DNA of 55,223 nt from Lentimicrobium sp. Lineage in GTDB: Bacteria > Bacteroidota > Bacteroidia > Bacteroidales > Lentimicrobiaceae. The notes beneath the pieces are model-generated. The model made no database searches. It worked only from the letters and a program-made list of their open reading frames with translations, and was not told where the DNA came from. The stretch covers positions 1 through 55,223 of the forward strand of contig JAHYJC010000032.1 in NCBI GenBank assembly GCA_019429275.1. Reading direction: 5' to 3'. The position numbers and the translations under genes are program-made. This document shows, piece by piece, positions 14,842 to 23,349 of the stretch; position 1 is the first letter of the stretch, and every line of letters starts with the position of its first letter.

Positions 14842-16794
14842 TTACCTTGCGGTCGTATCCGTTTTGTTTTCAAGGCTGTTAAGGCGAGCGTTCAATAATT
14901 CAAAATTTGCCACATGTTGCTGATTTTCCTCTGCAAGACGTGCCAGTTCCGCTTCGAGCGCACTTACTTTTGAATCAAGCGTTTTCACAGCATTAACCAG
15001 CGCCACATTGATGGCATGCATATCAAAATTCAGATATCCGTCAGCCCCTTCAGTAACTGCTTCAGGTATATATTTTTGAACATCCTGAGCAATAAAACCA
15101 ACATATTCAGGAGTGGAAGACAGGTTGAGCGGGTTCCCGTTTTTGTAAGAAAATACAACAGTTTCGAGTGCAGAGATTTCGCTGAGACCACGGTTATAAG
15201 TTCCTTTTACATTTTTAAGTCTGCCGTCCGACCATGTTGACCAACTTCCTCCGCCGGGCTTTGCGGCTGTTCCGTTAACCACCAGGTTAAAATCTCCTGT
15301 ATTATCGGTATTGATTCCAACGCTGCGGCCTTTCACAATCATTCCAACAAACCAGTTGGGGTCATAACCGTCGCATCGAAGCATATATCCAGACCCCTGC
15401 TGAATCAACAAGGATGTACCATCTGAAGAGTTTGTTGATCCCCTGAAAGCCAGGCCTGAAGCGTGTTGATTTTCTACGTACATTGTCGCATTATTTCCAC
15501 CTGATGCACTTGAAATTACCTTCAACCTGTTCGTTCCAGGATTATCAGTGCCAATGCCTACCATTCCGTTGTTAGTCATTGTCATGACAGGGTTATAAGC
15601 TGCATCGAAACTGGGGCTTATCTTAAACTTATTAAGGTCCGACTGATCGATTCCCATGGCCCAGTCTTGACTGGTACCGATGCTAAAGCCGAGGGAGGCG
15701 TTACCGGTACCTGTTTGTCTAATCCACACCTGACTGTTTGTTGCTGAATTGTTTCGTTGAACATGTAATTCAGCGTTGGGATTAGCCGTACCAATTCCCA
15801 ATCTGGAATTCACATTGTCCCAGACAAAGCCTGTGTTCTGTGTGATGCTGCTTGTGCTATTCCAAAATGCAATTTTTCCATTTACACCAGTCCCGGTTAT
15901 TCCTGCCGGTGTTGCCCATGTGCCATCTCCCCGGAGGAATGTTGAAGCAGTAGCACCGGCAGGAAGTTTGGCAATTGTCACAGCATTGTTGGTAATTTTT
16001 GACGAGGTCACTGCATTGTCTGCAATTTTCGCTGTGGTGACAGCATAAATAGCAATGGTTGGATTAGGATATGTCCCGTTGAGGTCGCCACCGGCTGGCC
16101 CGGTTGGTGGCCCTCCTGAAGCCCCGGTTTCGTCATCTTGCGGAAGCCAGGTTGAGCCGCTCCACTTCAAGACCTGCCCCGAAGTTGCTGATTGCTGTGC
16201 AATTCCTAAAGGAGAAGCTGTTGTGCCGTTACCGGACAAGGTACTATTGGTAATGGCCACCTGAGTACCCCAGTTATCGCCACCGCCACCTCCTGTAGGC
16301 AAAACCACAGATCCACCTCCCTGTGATAAGGTTAGCACAGTTCCGCTGATGCTGATGGTCTGCAACTCGTTGGTTGGATCAGCATCGGCATCATCATTAT
16401 TTTCTACATCTTTTGCATATATGGCATAAGGTGTACTGAGTAACTGACTGGTGCCTGAAATGGAATAAGATGTACCTCCGGCCGGATCAACTTCCGTTTT
16501 AAGGAAAAGGGTACCGTTGTCGCGGAAAAGATTGGCCGGAAATGCTACATATTGACCCAGCTGAAGGCTGATAAGCCCGTTGTCATTGGTATTTGGAGTT
16601 TGCACTTCCTGCCACAAGGGCGTTGTTGAAGTTGGAGCATTCAGAATACTCAGCCTTACGCGAATGTTCTGATTGGTTACCAGTGTGTTGTTCAAATCAC
16701 GGATAACGGCCTGATAGCTTATGTTTCCGGGGAGCTGGGCAATAACATTTGTTACGACCAGCACAAATACAAACAAAAAATATATCTTTTTCAT
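14842..16794 (-). CDS. Secreted surface protein with S74 intramolecular chaperone (tail-fibre-like)
   Basis: About 650 residues from the ATG at 16794, two nt after the stop of the upstream T9SS gene. The signal peptide MKKIYFLFVFVLVVTNVIAQ is followed by LPGNISYQAVIRDLNNTLVTNQNIRVRLSI, a common N-terminus of Bacteroidota surface proteins. The middle part carries tail-fibre-like segments (GDLNGTYPNPTIA, AVTTAKIADNAVTSSKITNNAV, LRGDGTWATP). The C-terminal 130 residues begin WSDGRLKNVKGTYNRGL, the S74 endosialidase-chaperone signature with the self-cleaving Ser in SDxRLK, and end in a coiled coil (VSALEAELARLAEENQ). S74 domains trimerise the protein and then cleave themselves off. Confidence 0.87.
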   Translation of the reverse strand: MKKIYFLFVFVLVVTNVIAQLPGNISYQAVIRDLNNTLVTNQNIRVRLSILNAPTSTTPLWQEVQTPNTNDNGLISLQLGQYVAFPANLFRDNGTLFLKTEVDPAGGTSYSISGTSQLLSTPYAIYAKDVENNDDADADPTNELQTISISGTVLTLSQGGGSVVLPTGGGGGDNWGTQVAITNSTLSGNGTTASPLGIAQQSATSGQVLKWSGSTWLPQDDETGASGGPPTGPAGGDLNGTYPNPTIAIYAVTTAKIADNAVTSSKITNNAVTIAKLPAGATASTFLRGDGTWATPAGITGTGVNGKIAFWNSTSSITQNTGFVWDNVNSRLGIGTANPNAELHVQRNNSATNSQVWIRQTGTGNASLGFSIGTSQDWAMGIDQSDLNKFKISPSFDAAYNPVMTMTNNGMVGIGTDNPGTNRLKVISSASGGNNATMYVENQHASGLAFRGSTNSSDGTSLLIQQGSGYMLRCDGYDPNWFVGMIVKGRSVGINTDNTGDFNLVVNGTAAKPGGGSWSTWSDGRLKNVKGTYNRGLSEISALETVVFSYKNGNPLNLSSTPEYVGFIAQDVQKYIPEAVTEGADGYLNFDMHAINVALVNAVKTLDSKVSALEAELARLAEENQQHVANFELLNARLNSLENKTDTTAR

Positions 16795-16796
16795 GA

Positions 16797-17297
16797 TCAA
16801 TGGGTTCTAACGATTTTATAAGTTTTCAGATCTTCACTTTTGCGCAGAACTTTAAGAAAATAAACTGCAGGTTCTCTTGAGATAAGGTCAATGTCGGTTT
16901 CAGTGCCTGAGACATTCCCGGATTCCAGCAATTTTCCGCTGGCATCAAAAAGTTGGTACATCAGGTCATTAAACCGCAGATCATCTATTCTTAATTTCAG
17001 CAATCCGATTGTCGGGTTGGGGTAGGCAATCATCTTCAGACTTATTCCAATGGCTTCCTTTGTTTCAGTAACTATTGATATTTCGAATGGCTGCTGTATG
17101 CCCTGATTTGCTGAACCACCTGCGCCTGATGGAATGGTGTAAAACACCTGCCCGACAGATTGGCTTGCAGATCCTCCAATGCCCGAGAGACTACCTCCTG
17201 ATGAATTCATGTTTTCATGCAGGGTTTGTGCATTGAGTTGCGAAAAACAAAAGACAACCGCAACCAATGCCATGAGTATAATGTTTACGGCTTTCAT
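16797..17297 (-). CDS. T9SS type A sorting-domain protein
   Basis: 166 residues with signal peptide (MKAVNIILMALVAVVFCFSQLNAQ), a short Gly/Ser-rich middle (SSGGSLSGIGGSASQSVGQVFY) typical of small Bacteroidota leader proteins, and a C-terminal type IX sorting domain: MIAYPNPTIGLLKLRID, YQLFDASGKLLESGNV, and the final KTYKIVR. Family knowledge: the domain directs export across the outer membrane by T9SS and surface attachment. It is followed after two nt by the S74 protein, so the two are probably made together and may form one surface structure. Confidence 0.86.
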   Translation of the reverse strand: MKAVNIILMALVAVVFCFSQLNAQTLHENMNSSGGSLSGIGGSASQSVGQVFYTIPSGAGGSANQGIQQPFEISIVTETKEAIGISLKMIAYPNPTIGLLKLRIDDLRFNDLMYQLFDASGKLLESGNVSGTETDIDLISREPAVYFLKVLRKSEDLKTYKIVRTH

Positions 17298-17354
17298 TTT
17301 TATTACTTTAATTGATTAATGTTCGTGTACATTTTGTAACACCACCTGAATGGT

Positions 17355-17383
17355 CTGGCGGAAGCTGAGCCAACTTCCGCCAG
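17355..17383. terminator. Hairpin terminator at the end of the seven-gene operon
   Basis: Perfect 10-bp stem CTGGCGGAAG (17355-17364) and CTTCCGCCAG (17374-17383) with a 9-nt loop, extended outward by CTGAAT/ATTCAG pairing with small bulges. It lies just after the stop of the minus-strand gene at 17394. The T-tract is poor, so efficiency is uncertain. Confidence 0.65.
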
Positions 17384-17393
17384 GATATTCAGA

Positions 17394-17660
17394 CTATTCT
17401 TCTTTGGCTTCCTGTTTTTCGGCTTTGCGCTTGCGACGGGCTTCCTTCTTTTGAGGATCACCCTTTACAGCCTTTTCAGCCCCTTTTTCAGTGGCATCAA
17501 GGCTTTTGTCAACGCCTTTGTCAACTTTTCTGTTTACGCGCATTTCAGTTTTTCTGATTGCCCTGTTCTTGTTTTTCTCAACAAACCGATCGAGGTTCTG
17601 AGCCTGCAATCCGCAGCTCATCAGCATAAAAATGCCAAGGGTAACTATCAGGTTTTTCAT
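17394..17660 (-). CDS. Small secreted highly charged protein
   Basis: 88 residues. Signal peptide or lipobox-like start MKNLIVTLGIFMLMSCGLQAQ, then a Lys/Arg/Glu-rich helical tail with repeated phrases (VNRKVDKGVDKSLDATEKGAEKAVKGD, KKEARRKRKAEKQEAKEE). No domain was recognised. It sits 75 nt after the preceding lipoprotein gene and before a hairpin terminator, so it is probably the last gene of the operon. The composition suggests nucleic acid, polyphosphate or surface binding, but that is a guess. Confidence 0.6.
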   Translation of the reverse strand: MKNLIVTLGIFMLMSCGLQAQNLDRFVEKNKNRAIRKTEMRVNRKVDKGVDKSLDATEKGAEKAVKGDPQKKEARRKRKAEKQEAKEE

Positions 17661-17735
17661 GGTTTTAATATTTTTTATGGTTAATTTTTTTAATGATTTA
17701 TTAATTGGTTGTCAGTAATTTATGGAAAACGTCAA

Positions 17736-18452
17736 TTAATTGGAAGGAGGTTTGGGAGCAAGGTATAATGAGCTGTATTCAGTTACTCTGTAGTAATCGC
17801 CGATTTTACGGACTACCACAGGTCTTGGACTGTCAGCACCAAGTGTACGGACAAACACTTTAATGCGGGTGCTTCCATCGCCAGCTGACATATAACTATA
17901 TTGATTGACCAGCAAATTAACGATGTAAGGAGGGGCTGCAGGGGTATAGTTATTGGCTGGCGAAGCTCCTTCAAAATAGACAAAAGGCAGGTAGCTGTAA
18001 TCCTTCAGTTTACGCTTAAGTTCCGATATATTACCCATAACATATCCCTCGTAATTTCCGGCATCATTGGTTGCCTGAACTATAAGCGGACTTGTGCTGG
18101 CTGCAGTAAGGCATTTCATTCCTTCTATGGGGTACTGCTGATAAATCCGCATGGCAACAAGCATCATTACTGCAGCACCCTGAGGGGTATGCGCTATCTG
18201 ATTGCGAAGTTCAAGAAACTTATTAAGGGAATGAGGAATGCGATTTAAGCTTACCTCAGAAGTTGACTGAAGTTCATCAAAATCTGCTTCAGCAATAGTG
18301 CCGGTTACAATTCCGGTTACAGGATCATTGTCGTCAGGAATTATTTCAACGGGAGGTTTTATCACCGGGTCTGTATCCTTATCTTTTTTGCACGATGACA
18401 ATGCAACAGCAAAAATCAGGATGCTTATCAAAATAAATCGGGTTGTTTTCAT
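17736..18452 (-). CDS. Uncharacterised lipoprotein (DUF6935-like)
   Basis: About 238 residues from the ATG at 18452; a longer frame from 18515 would overlap the upstream gene and lacks a signal. The N-terminus MKTTRFILISILIFAVALSSCKK is a lipoprotein signal. An acidic/proline linker follows (TDPVIKPPVEIIPDDNDPVTG). The core has LNKFLELRNQIAHTPQGAAVMMLVAMRIYQQYPIEGMKCLTAA, which I associate, without a search, with the DUF6935 group of Bacteroidota proteins. No catalytic motif stands out. The gene belongs to the minus-strand run 22968 to 17394. Confidence 0.65.
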   Translation of the reverse strand: MKTTRFILISILIFAVALSSCKKDKDTDPVIKPPVEIIPDDNDPVTGIVTGTIAEADFDELQSTSEVSLNRIPHSLNKFLELRNQIAHTPQGAAVMMLVAMRIYQQYPIEGMKCLTAASTSPLIVQATNDAGNYEGYVMGNISELKRKLKDYSYLPFVYFEGASPANNYTPAAPPYIVNLLVNQYSYMSAGDGSTRIKVFVRTLGADSPRPVVVRKIGDYYRVTEYSSLYLAPKPPSN

Positions 18453-18483
18453 TGTTCTTTTTTTAAGGGTTTTATAATGCGTC

Positions 18484-19449
18484 CTATTTCCCAAGATTCT
18501 CGCAATTGATTGCATAGCGGTCGCCCGCTCCGTCGTATTTCAACGGCTGGAATTTTCCGCCGACATAATCTTCCTGGAAAGTCACAATGTAATAAGCACA
18601 TTGACCTCCTTTCCCTTTCACAGCAATGGCAGCCCTGATGTAGCGGTGCAGAATGGCACCGGAGATTTCATGCCGCCTGATGTACCAGTCTTTATCATAG
18701 ATTGCTGTTCTGAGAACTTCAGTTGCATCTAAACGGCCATTTTTCCAGTCGTTCGAATTTTTTAAAGCAGCAATCATGCGACTTTCGAGGGCCGGATCAG
18801 ATTTTTCAGCTTTGGGTAGCCTTGCACTTTTGGCTCCTGCGTTTGCTGCGGCGCTGTTTAACTGCTGAGCCAGAAGGCTGTAGGCTTCAAAATCGTCACC
18901 TGAAATGTTCAGGTTGCCTTTGGCCGCCAGGTTGTAGTAGCAGTTAACCACTACTTTCAGATTATTTTCGCCTGGTTCCAACTGCGCCAATGTTTCCGCA
19001 AAATTCACAGGGCCATCGTACTTATTGCCAAACTTTTTGTACGAAATTTCAGGATTGGTATATGCCTCGGTGGTTTCAGGGTCTGGCACAATATCAATCA
19101 TCAGGTACTTATTTGCTTTGATACTACCCGAAACAATCAGGTTTACATAGGTAAGTTGCTCCTCGCGGTCTTCTTTCTGGTAACTGTACAACGGAGGTTT
19201 CACTGAATAAATAAACACCTCGATATTTACTTTTTTTTCAGGAGTATCATTGGAGTAATATGCTGTTATTATTTGGGGAAGATAAGCAACTGCATATATG
19301 TGTTCACCGGCTGCAAAATTTGTTTTCAACGAAACCGGATTCAGGGGATCAATAGGTGAGGATGAAAAGATGATCTCACCGGGTTTCTGGGCAAAATTCA
19401 ACAGATGAAAGCCCCAGAACAAAATAAAAAGCAAAGTTTTCGTTTTCAT
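18484..19449 (-). CDS. Secreted protein of unknown function
   Basis: 321 residues with signal peptide MKTKTLLFILFWGFHLLNFAQ. The N-terminal part is beta-rich (IYAVAYLPQIITAYYS, KVNIEVFIYSV). The C-terminal part has a conserved-looking block WYIRRHEISGAILHRYIRAAIAVKGKGGQCAYYIVTFQEDY that could be a small cystatin- or NTF2-like fold. No known family is recognised. It lies 23 nt after the beta-helix gene and 31 nt before the DUF6935-like lipoprotein, consistent with one operon. Confidence 0.65.
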   Translation of the reverse strand: MKTKTLLFILFWGFHLLNFAQKPGEIIFSSSPIDPLNPVSLKTNFAAGEHIYAVAYLPQIITAYYSNDTPEKKVNIEVFIYSVKPPLYSYQKEDREEQLTYVNLIVSGSIKANKYLMIDIVPDPETTEAYTNPEISYKKFGNKYDGPVNFAETLAQLEPGENNLKVVVNCYYNLAAKGNLNISGDDFEAYSLLAQQLNSAAANAGAKSARLPKAEKSDPALESRMIAALKNSNDWKNGRLDATEVLRTAIYDKDWYIRRHEISGAILHRYIRAAIAVKGKGGQCAYYIVTFQEDYVGGKFQPLKYDGAGDRYAINCENLGK

Positions 19450-19472
19450 AGCTTTATGGTTTTAACTTTTTG

Positions 19473-20900
19473 TTACTGAGCTCCATAACCCTGTACATTT
19501 CCTAACAGATTTAGAGCATCGCGCCATGGATATTTGTTGCAAAACATGGTAACGCTCGACGAAATGGTGCCTTGCATATTCATACCCATGGCAGCGCGCC
19601 ACTGATTGGCAGGTGAGTTGCGGTCGAAGTCGGCCTGCTCACTATATCTTGCTGAAAGATATCCTTCCAGATATGCCTTGTTGACTTTAAGACCGTCAGG
19701 AATTTCATTGCGGTTACCCTCTACACTTGCAATTTCAAGATCGCCGAAATCTCCTGCATCAATCCTCAGGCGGGTGTTGCTGGCAGGGCTGTAGTGAAAG
19801 TCTTTGTCTTTGTTTACAAAGAAAATGTTGTTGTCAACTTTTATCCATTCGTTCTTATTGAAACGGGTATGATCAACACCTGCAAGAATTGAAGCGCCAA
19901 TGATGTTGTTGTGAATGTTGTACTCACACTTGGTCATAATGCGTACACCATATCCCATATCAAGAAAATCTTTGGTGCGGCTCCAGCTGAAGAGAATGGT
20001 GTTGTATGCAATTTCCACTTCGCCACAAAGTGCCAGGGTATTGGGCCCGCCGGTGCTGGCGCAGGTTCCGTATATTTCAATAGCTGCCATCTTATTGCCT
20101 GCAAACACGTTGTTTATCACCGTGAACTTACCACTACGATGCCCGGCCTGAAGGGCAAAGCTTGCGGCATTGGTAAATACACAATTCTGAATGGTTACAT
20201 CGCCACCGGTAGTTGCGCTTACAAACTGAAGAAGCGGTTCGCCAACCGTTGGGTATTTATCCTTGGGTTTTTCGGTGGGAAGCAGCAATCGGCCTCCTTC
20301 AATGCCTTCTACAACCCCGTCGCTTGGGTGATACGCATTGCGCTCGCCACCATCAAAAACTATATGATCAATAACGGTTCCGGCAACATCTTTTGTAAAC
20401 TTGAGAATACCCTTTCGGGCTGAACGGGCGCTTTCGTTGTCGGGCTGAATTAAAGTGGGATGTGCCACAATATCCTGTGTGCTGAATCCTTCATTAAAAC
20501 TTCCGAACAACCTGACTGGCTTATTACTCTCAATAAATCCGACATTGAGCGTGCCCATATAAACCCCGCCGGCAATTCTTATTTCAGCGCCGGGCTGAGC
20601 CATGTTTATGGCTTTGTCTATGTTCTTAAACGGTGCTCCTTTACTTCCGTCGTTTCTGTTGCTTCCCGAAGCTATTGAAACATAGAAAATCTGCTTGCTT
20701 CCTGATTTAGAAGGTGCAGCAGTTTCGGTTTTGGATTCTGTTGATTTTCCTGTGGAAGGGATGTCCTTTTGAGCTTCGGTAATTTTTTTTGAGCCCGGAA
20801 CATTTTTCTTTACATCCTTCAGGCTTCCAATCTGCGCCGACAAAGGCAGAGCGATAGCCATCGACAGGGCAAATGCACAAATAATTCTTAATTTTTTCAT
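19473..20900 (-). CDS. Secreted right-handed beta-helix protein
   Basis: 475 residues. Signal peptide MKKLRIICAFALSMAIALPLSAQ, then a Lys/Ser/Thr-rich linker (residues 25-70). From residue 70 the sequence shows the DUF1565/parallel beta-helix pattern: FYVSIASGSNRNDGSKGAPFKNIDKAINMAQPGAEIRIAGGVYMG, followed by repeated strands such as VTIQNCVFTNAASFALQAG and FTVINNVFAGNKMAAIEIYG. Such proteins bind or cleave polysaccharides, or act as surface scaffolds; no catalytic triad can be assigned by eye. Member of the seven-gene run. Confidence 0.78.
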   Translation of the reverse strand: MKKLRIICAFALSMAIALPLSAQIGSLKDVKKNVPGSKKITEAQKDIPSTGKSTESKTETAAPSKSGSKQIFYVSIASGSNRNDGSKGAPFKNIDKAINMAQPGAEIRIAGGVYMGTLNVGFIESNKPVRLFGSFNEGFSTQDIVAHPTLIQPDNESARSARKGILKFTKDVAGTVIDHIVFDGGERNAYHPSDGVVEGIEGGRLLLPTEKPKDKYPTVGEPLLQFVSATTGGDVTIQNCVFTNAASFALQAGHRSGKFTVINNVFAGNKMAAIEIYGTCASTGGPNTLALCGEVEIAYNTILFSWSRTKDFLDMGYGVRIMTKCEYNIHNNIIGASILAGVDHTRFNKNEWIKVDNNIFFVNKDKDFHYSPASNTRLRIDAGDFGDLEIASVEGNRNEIPDGLKVNKAYLEGYLSARYSEQADFDRNSPANQWRAAMGMNMQGTISSSVTMFCNKYPWRDALNLLGNVQGYGAQ

Positions 20901-20951
20901 GGTTGCTACTTTTTAATTTGGTTTGAATTGTTTCGATTTTTAATTCTCAGG

Positions 20952-21458
20952 TCATGGCAATAACCTGAAAATGGATTTTTCATGCGGTAAAATCAGGGCA
21001 GTTACCAATTGCCCCTCACTCAGTGTTGAATAAAGTTCTTGTGAACATCCGAGCTTTACAGGCTTATTGCCTTTCGACAGTGGATCAGCTTTGCCGCGCA
21101 TATCTATTTCGAATGCTTCCTGAGCATATATCCTCACAAAATACTTATATGTGGTGCTCCCTGCTTTGGATTGACGATAGGATATCATGCTTTTTCTGGT
21201 AACTATTCCACTATACACCAATGGTTTACGATTGAGCAGATAAAGTTTCCGGGCTTTTTGAACTGAAAAAATGAAAATTACTGCGGCCAGCATTACGCCA
21301 ATCCCGGGTTGATGCCTGAATACCAGAAAAGCAGCAGCAACAGGCAAGGCACCAACCACGGGAATAGCTACAGTCATCCATTTATAAATGCGCTTCAGCA
21401 CATCAAGATCCAGCGATTTATAAACCGCTGCCCAATCGGTGGTTGCTGCTGCACTCAT
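20952..21458 (-). CDS. Two-helix membrane protein of unknown function
   Basis: 168 residues. Two adjacent hydrophobic helices (WMTVAIPVVGALPVAAAFLVF and GIGVMLAAVIFIFSV) are followed by a soluble beta-rich domain, KPLVYSGIVTRKSMISYRQSKAG...YFVRIYAQEAFEIDMRG...LVTALILPHEKSIFRLLP, reminiscent of DUF3592-like membrane domains with a cytoplasmic beta barrel. It starts 2 nt after the stop of the coiled-coil gene, implying translational coupling and a likely physical partnership. Confidence 0.65.
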   Translation of the reverse strand: MSAAATTDWAAVYKSLDLDVLKRIYKWMTVAIPVVGALPVAAAFLVFRHQPGIGVMLAAVIFIFSVQKARKLYLLNRKPLVYSGIVTRKSMISYRQSKAGSTTYKYFVRIYAQEAFEIDMRGKADPLSKGNKPVKLGCSQELYSTLSEGQLVTALILPHEKSIFRLLP

Positions 21459-21460
21459 GA

Positions 21461-22786
21461 TCAGGAGATATTTTCGGCGGCCATCATTTCCTCAAACATC
21501 AAATGGCTTGAGATGCTGCCAAAGGTTCCGTCAGGATTTACATCCTTTTCCACATGCATACAGAAAAGACTGTGATTGTTGCCATTGATACGGGCAGCAA
21601 GTTCAACGGTAGTTTCTTTAAAATTCCTGACAACCCATTGCGTTCTCGTATTATCGAGCCAGTTTTCGGTCCGCTTTTGTTCCCATTCTTTTACTACTGA
21701 TGCTTTAAGAACTTTTGCATCGGGGTGACTTTTGAGCAATACTTCACCTGCCACCCTAATGGCTTCATCTGCTTCGGGGCCGGCCACAGCTGCCGGGCGC
21801 ATGGTAATGCGTCTGCTGCGGGCTGCTTTCCGCTCTTCATTCATGCTTAAAAGCTGAGAATAGGCGTGCTTTAACTTTTCAAATGGTGCTGCATTTTCAT
21901 CAAAGAGAGGCTGGATTTCGTCAATTCGCGAACTGAAAGCTTCGAGTTCCCTCCTGCCTGTGAAATGTGGCTTTAGCTCTGGCTGATGAACCCAGGCTGT
22001 ATCACGGTTCAAAAAGTCTATGCTTTCTTCAATGTCATTTACGATTTCCTCTGCCATTTCGGCGGCAGTTTGATCCAAATTTGCTTCAAATTCATTAATT
22101 CGCTGGGCCACATCTCTTGCAAAATTCTCAAGTGTAATTGATTTTTCTGCCGAAAACTTTACCTCCGAAAAACGTTCAATAACTTCTTTGGCTTTGTTGA
22201 AATATTGTTTCTCATCCAGTAGTCCAGGCACATTATGGGCAGTTCCGCCGAAATAAGGGATGCTCCGGAATTCAGCTTCCCATTCACGGCATAGTGCTTC
22301 ATTGGCCGACATTGATTCAGCCAGCGCCTGTTTTTCTGATGCTTTTCTGATCTCTTCAGCTTCAGCATCTTTTTCAAGAACCTGAATCTGCATATGCATT
22401 TCCTTGATTTGAGGAATATCAGTGTGCGGCCCCGCAAATCTTGCATAGTAGTTGTCGAGTTCTCTTTTTGCTCTGCCGAGATCTTTTGACAGAATGCTTT
22501 CGCGAATGTGACCCAACTGCGCCTCTACCTCAAAAGGCAAACCGCCGCCACTTTCTGGTCGGGTTGCAATACCCTTGCGCTCAAGGTCTTTGCGCATTTT
22601 TTCAATTTTCTGCCTCAGCGATTTAACCTGAAAATCGTCGGGAATCTGCTGTGCTGCTTTTTCAGTGAGCTCATCGGCTGTTGTCAGCAGCTCAACCGCT
22701 TCCTGATTTTTGCCGCCAAACATGCTGTTTTGTGCTTTTCGCAGATAGCCGGAGGCTTCCTGCATTAACTTTTTAGGATCTTCCAT
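21461..22786 (-). CDS. Cytoplasmic coiled-coil protein of unknown function
   Basis: 441 residues without signal or membrane segments. Residues 1-330 are largely helical with TPR-like or coiled-coil stretches (LMQEASGYLRKAQNSMFGGKNQEAVELLTTADELTEKAAQ; RAKRELDNYYARF; AEMAEEIVNDIEESIDFLNRD). The last 110 residues form a different domain with many aromatic residues (VVKEWEQKRTENWLDNTRTQWVVRNFKETTVELAARINGNNHSLFCMHVEKD). No family recognised. It is tightly coupled to the membrane protein that follows (2-nt gap), so it may be tethered to the inner face of the membrane. Confidence 0.65.
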   Translation of the reverse strand: MEDPKKLMQEASGYLRKAQNSMFGGKNQEAVELLTTADELTEKAAQQIPDDFQVKSLRQKIEKMRKDLERKGIATRPESGGGLPFEVEAQLGHIRESILSKDLGRAKRELDNYYARFAGPHTDIPQIKEMHMQIQVLEKDAEAEEIRKASEKQALAESMSANEALCREWEAEFRSIPYFGGTAHNVPGLLDEKQYFNKAKEVIERFSEVKFSAEKSITLENFARDVAQRINEFEANLDQTAAEMAEEIVNDIEESIDFLNRDTAWVHQPELKPHFTGRRELEAFSSRIDEIQPLFDENAAPFEKLKHAYSQLLSMNEERKAARSRRITMRPAAVAGPEADEAIRVAGEVLLKSHPDAKVLKASVVKEWEQKRTENWLDNTRTQWVVRNFKETTVELAARINGNNHSLFCMHVEKDVNPDGTFGSISSHLMFEEMMAAENIS

Positions 22787-22815
22787 TGCTGCTTTTTGTT
22801 AATTGTTCAACATAA

Positions 22816-22968
22816 CTACTTTTTTTCTTCTGGCTTTTTATCCTTTGGTTTAAAGGCTTTTGAAACCATACCGGCATCGCGTTTTATGCCTCTGGCTGTG
22901 CCAAAGATCATTGAGGGCAGGCTCAAAACCCGCCTGATGGAATAGAGAATCTGATAAATCTGGTTCAT
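22816..22968 (-). CDS. Small basic protein at the head of the seven-gene operon
   Basis: About 50 residues from the ATG at 22968: MNQIYQILYSIRRVLSLPSMIFGT...RGIKRDAGMVSKAFKPKDKKPEEKK. The upstream extension to 23049 is Pro/Tyr-rich, unlike a protein start. The first half is an amphipathic helix with hydrophobic face, the tail is Lys-rich. No family recognised. It lies 29 nt before the coiled-coil gene and downstream of a palindromic upstream region (23055-23114), so it is probably the first gene of the operon. Confidence 0.5.
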   Translation of the reverse strand: MNQIYQILYSIRRVLSLPSMIFGTARGIKRDAGMVSKAFKPKDKKPEEKK

Positions 22969-23054
22969 GGTATTTGGATTTAGGTGAATAATGCTGCGTT
23001 TCCGGATTGAGTAGGGAGGACAATAAGGGAGTTTCTGTTGCTGTATCAATGGTG

Positions 23055-23114
23055 CTAAATTAGTACGACCTCATGGCCTGAACCATGAGTTAAAACCCTC
23101 ATTTCGGATGAGGG
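23055..23114 (-). promoter_or_regulatory. Two adjacent palindromes upstream of the seven-gene operon
   Basis: Two perfect 7-bp inverted repeats stand side by side: CTCATGG (23070-23076)/CCATGAG (23083-23089), and CCCTCAT (23096-23102)/ATGAGGG (23108-23114). Both contain the half-site CTCAT...ATGAG. On the minus strand a near-consensus -7 element TAATTTAG (23055-23062) lies immediately downstream, so the palindromes occupy the -10 to -60 region, as an activator or repressor site would. The rest of 22969-23349 shows no gene. Confidence 0.5.
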
Positions 23115-23349
23115 ATTTACGAATAAGTATGAAAGAAATCAGGAACCGAATCTGTTTGTGATTGATTGTTGTGTTGTTATATTATTGTATTATAATATGT
23201 TGCGACTATATTAACAAATATGAGTATCTGAAACTCTACTACTTTTATGAATGCATATAAATTACCTGTGCCCGTCGAGTGCACGATCAGCACTTCCACA
23301 GGAATAAAATATCGAAGAAATCAGATCTGCATCTGGTAAATCGGCATGA

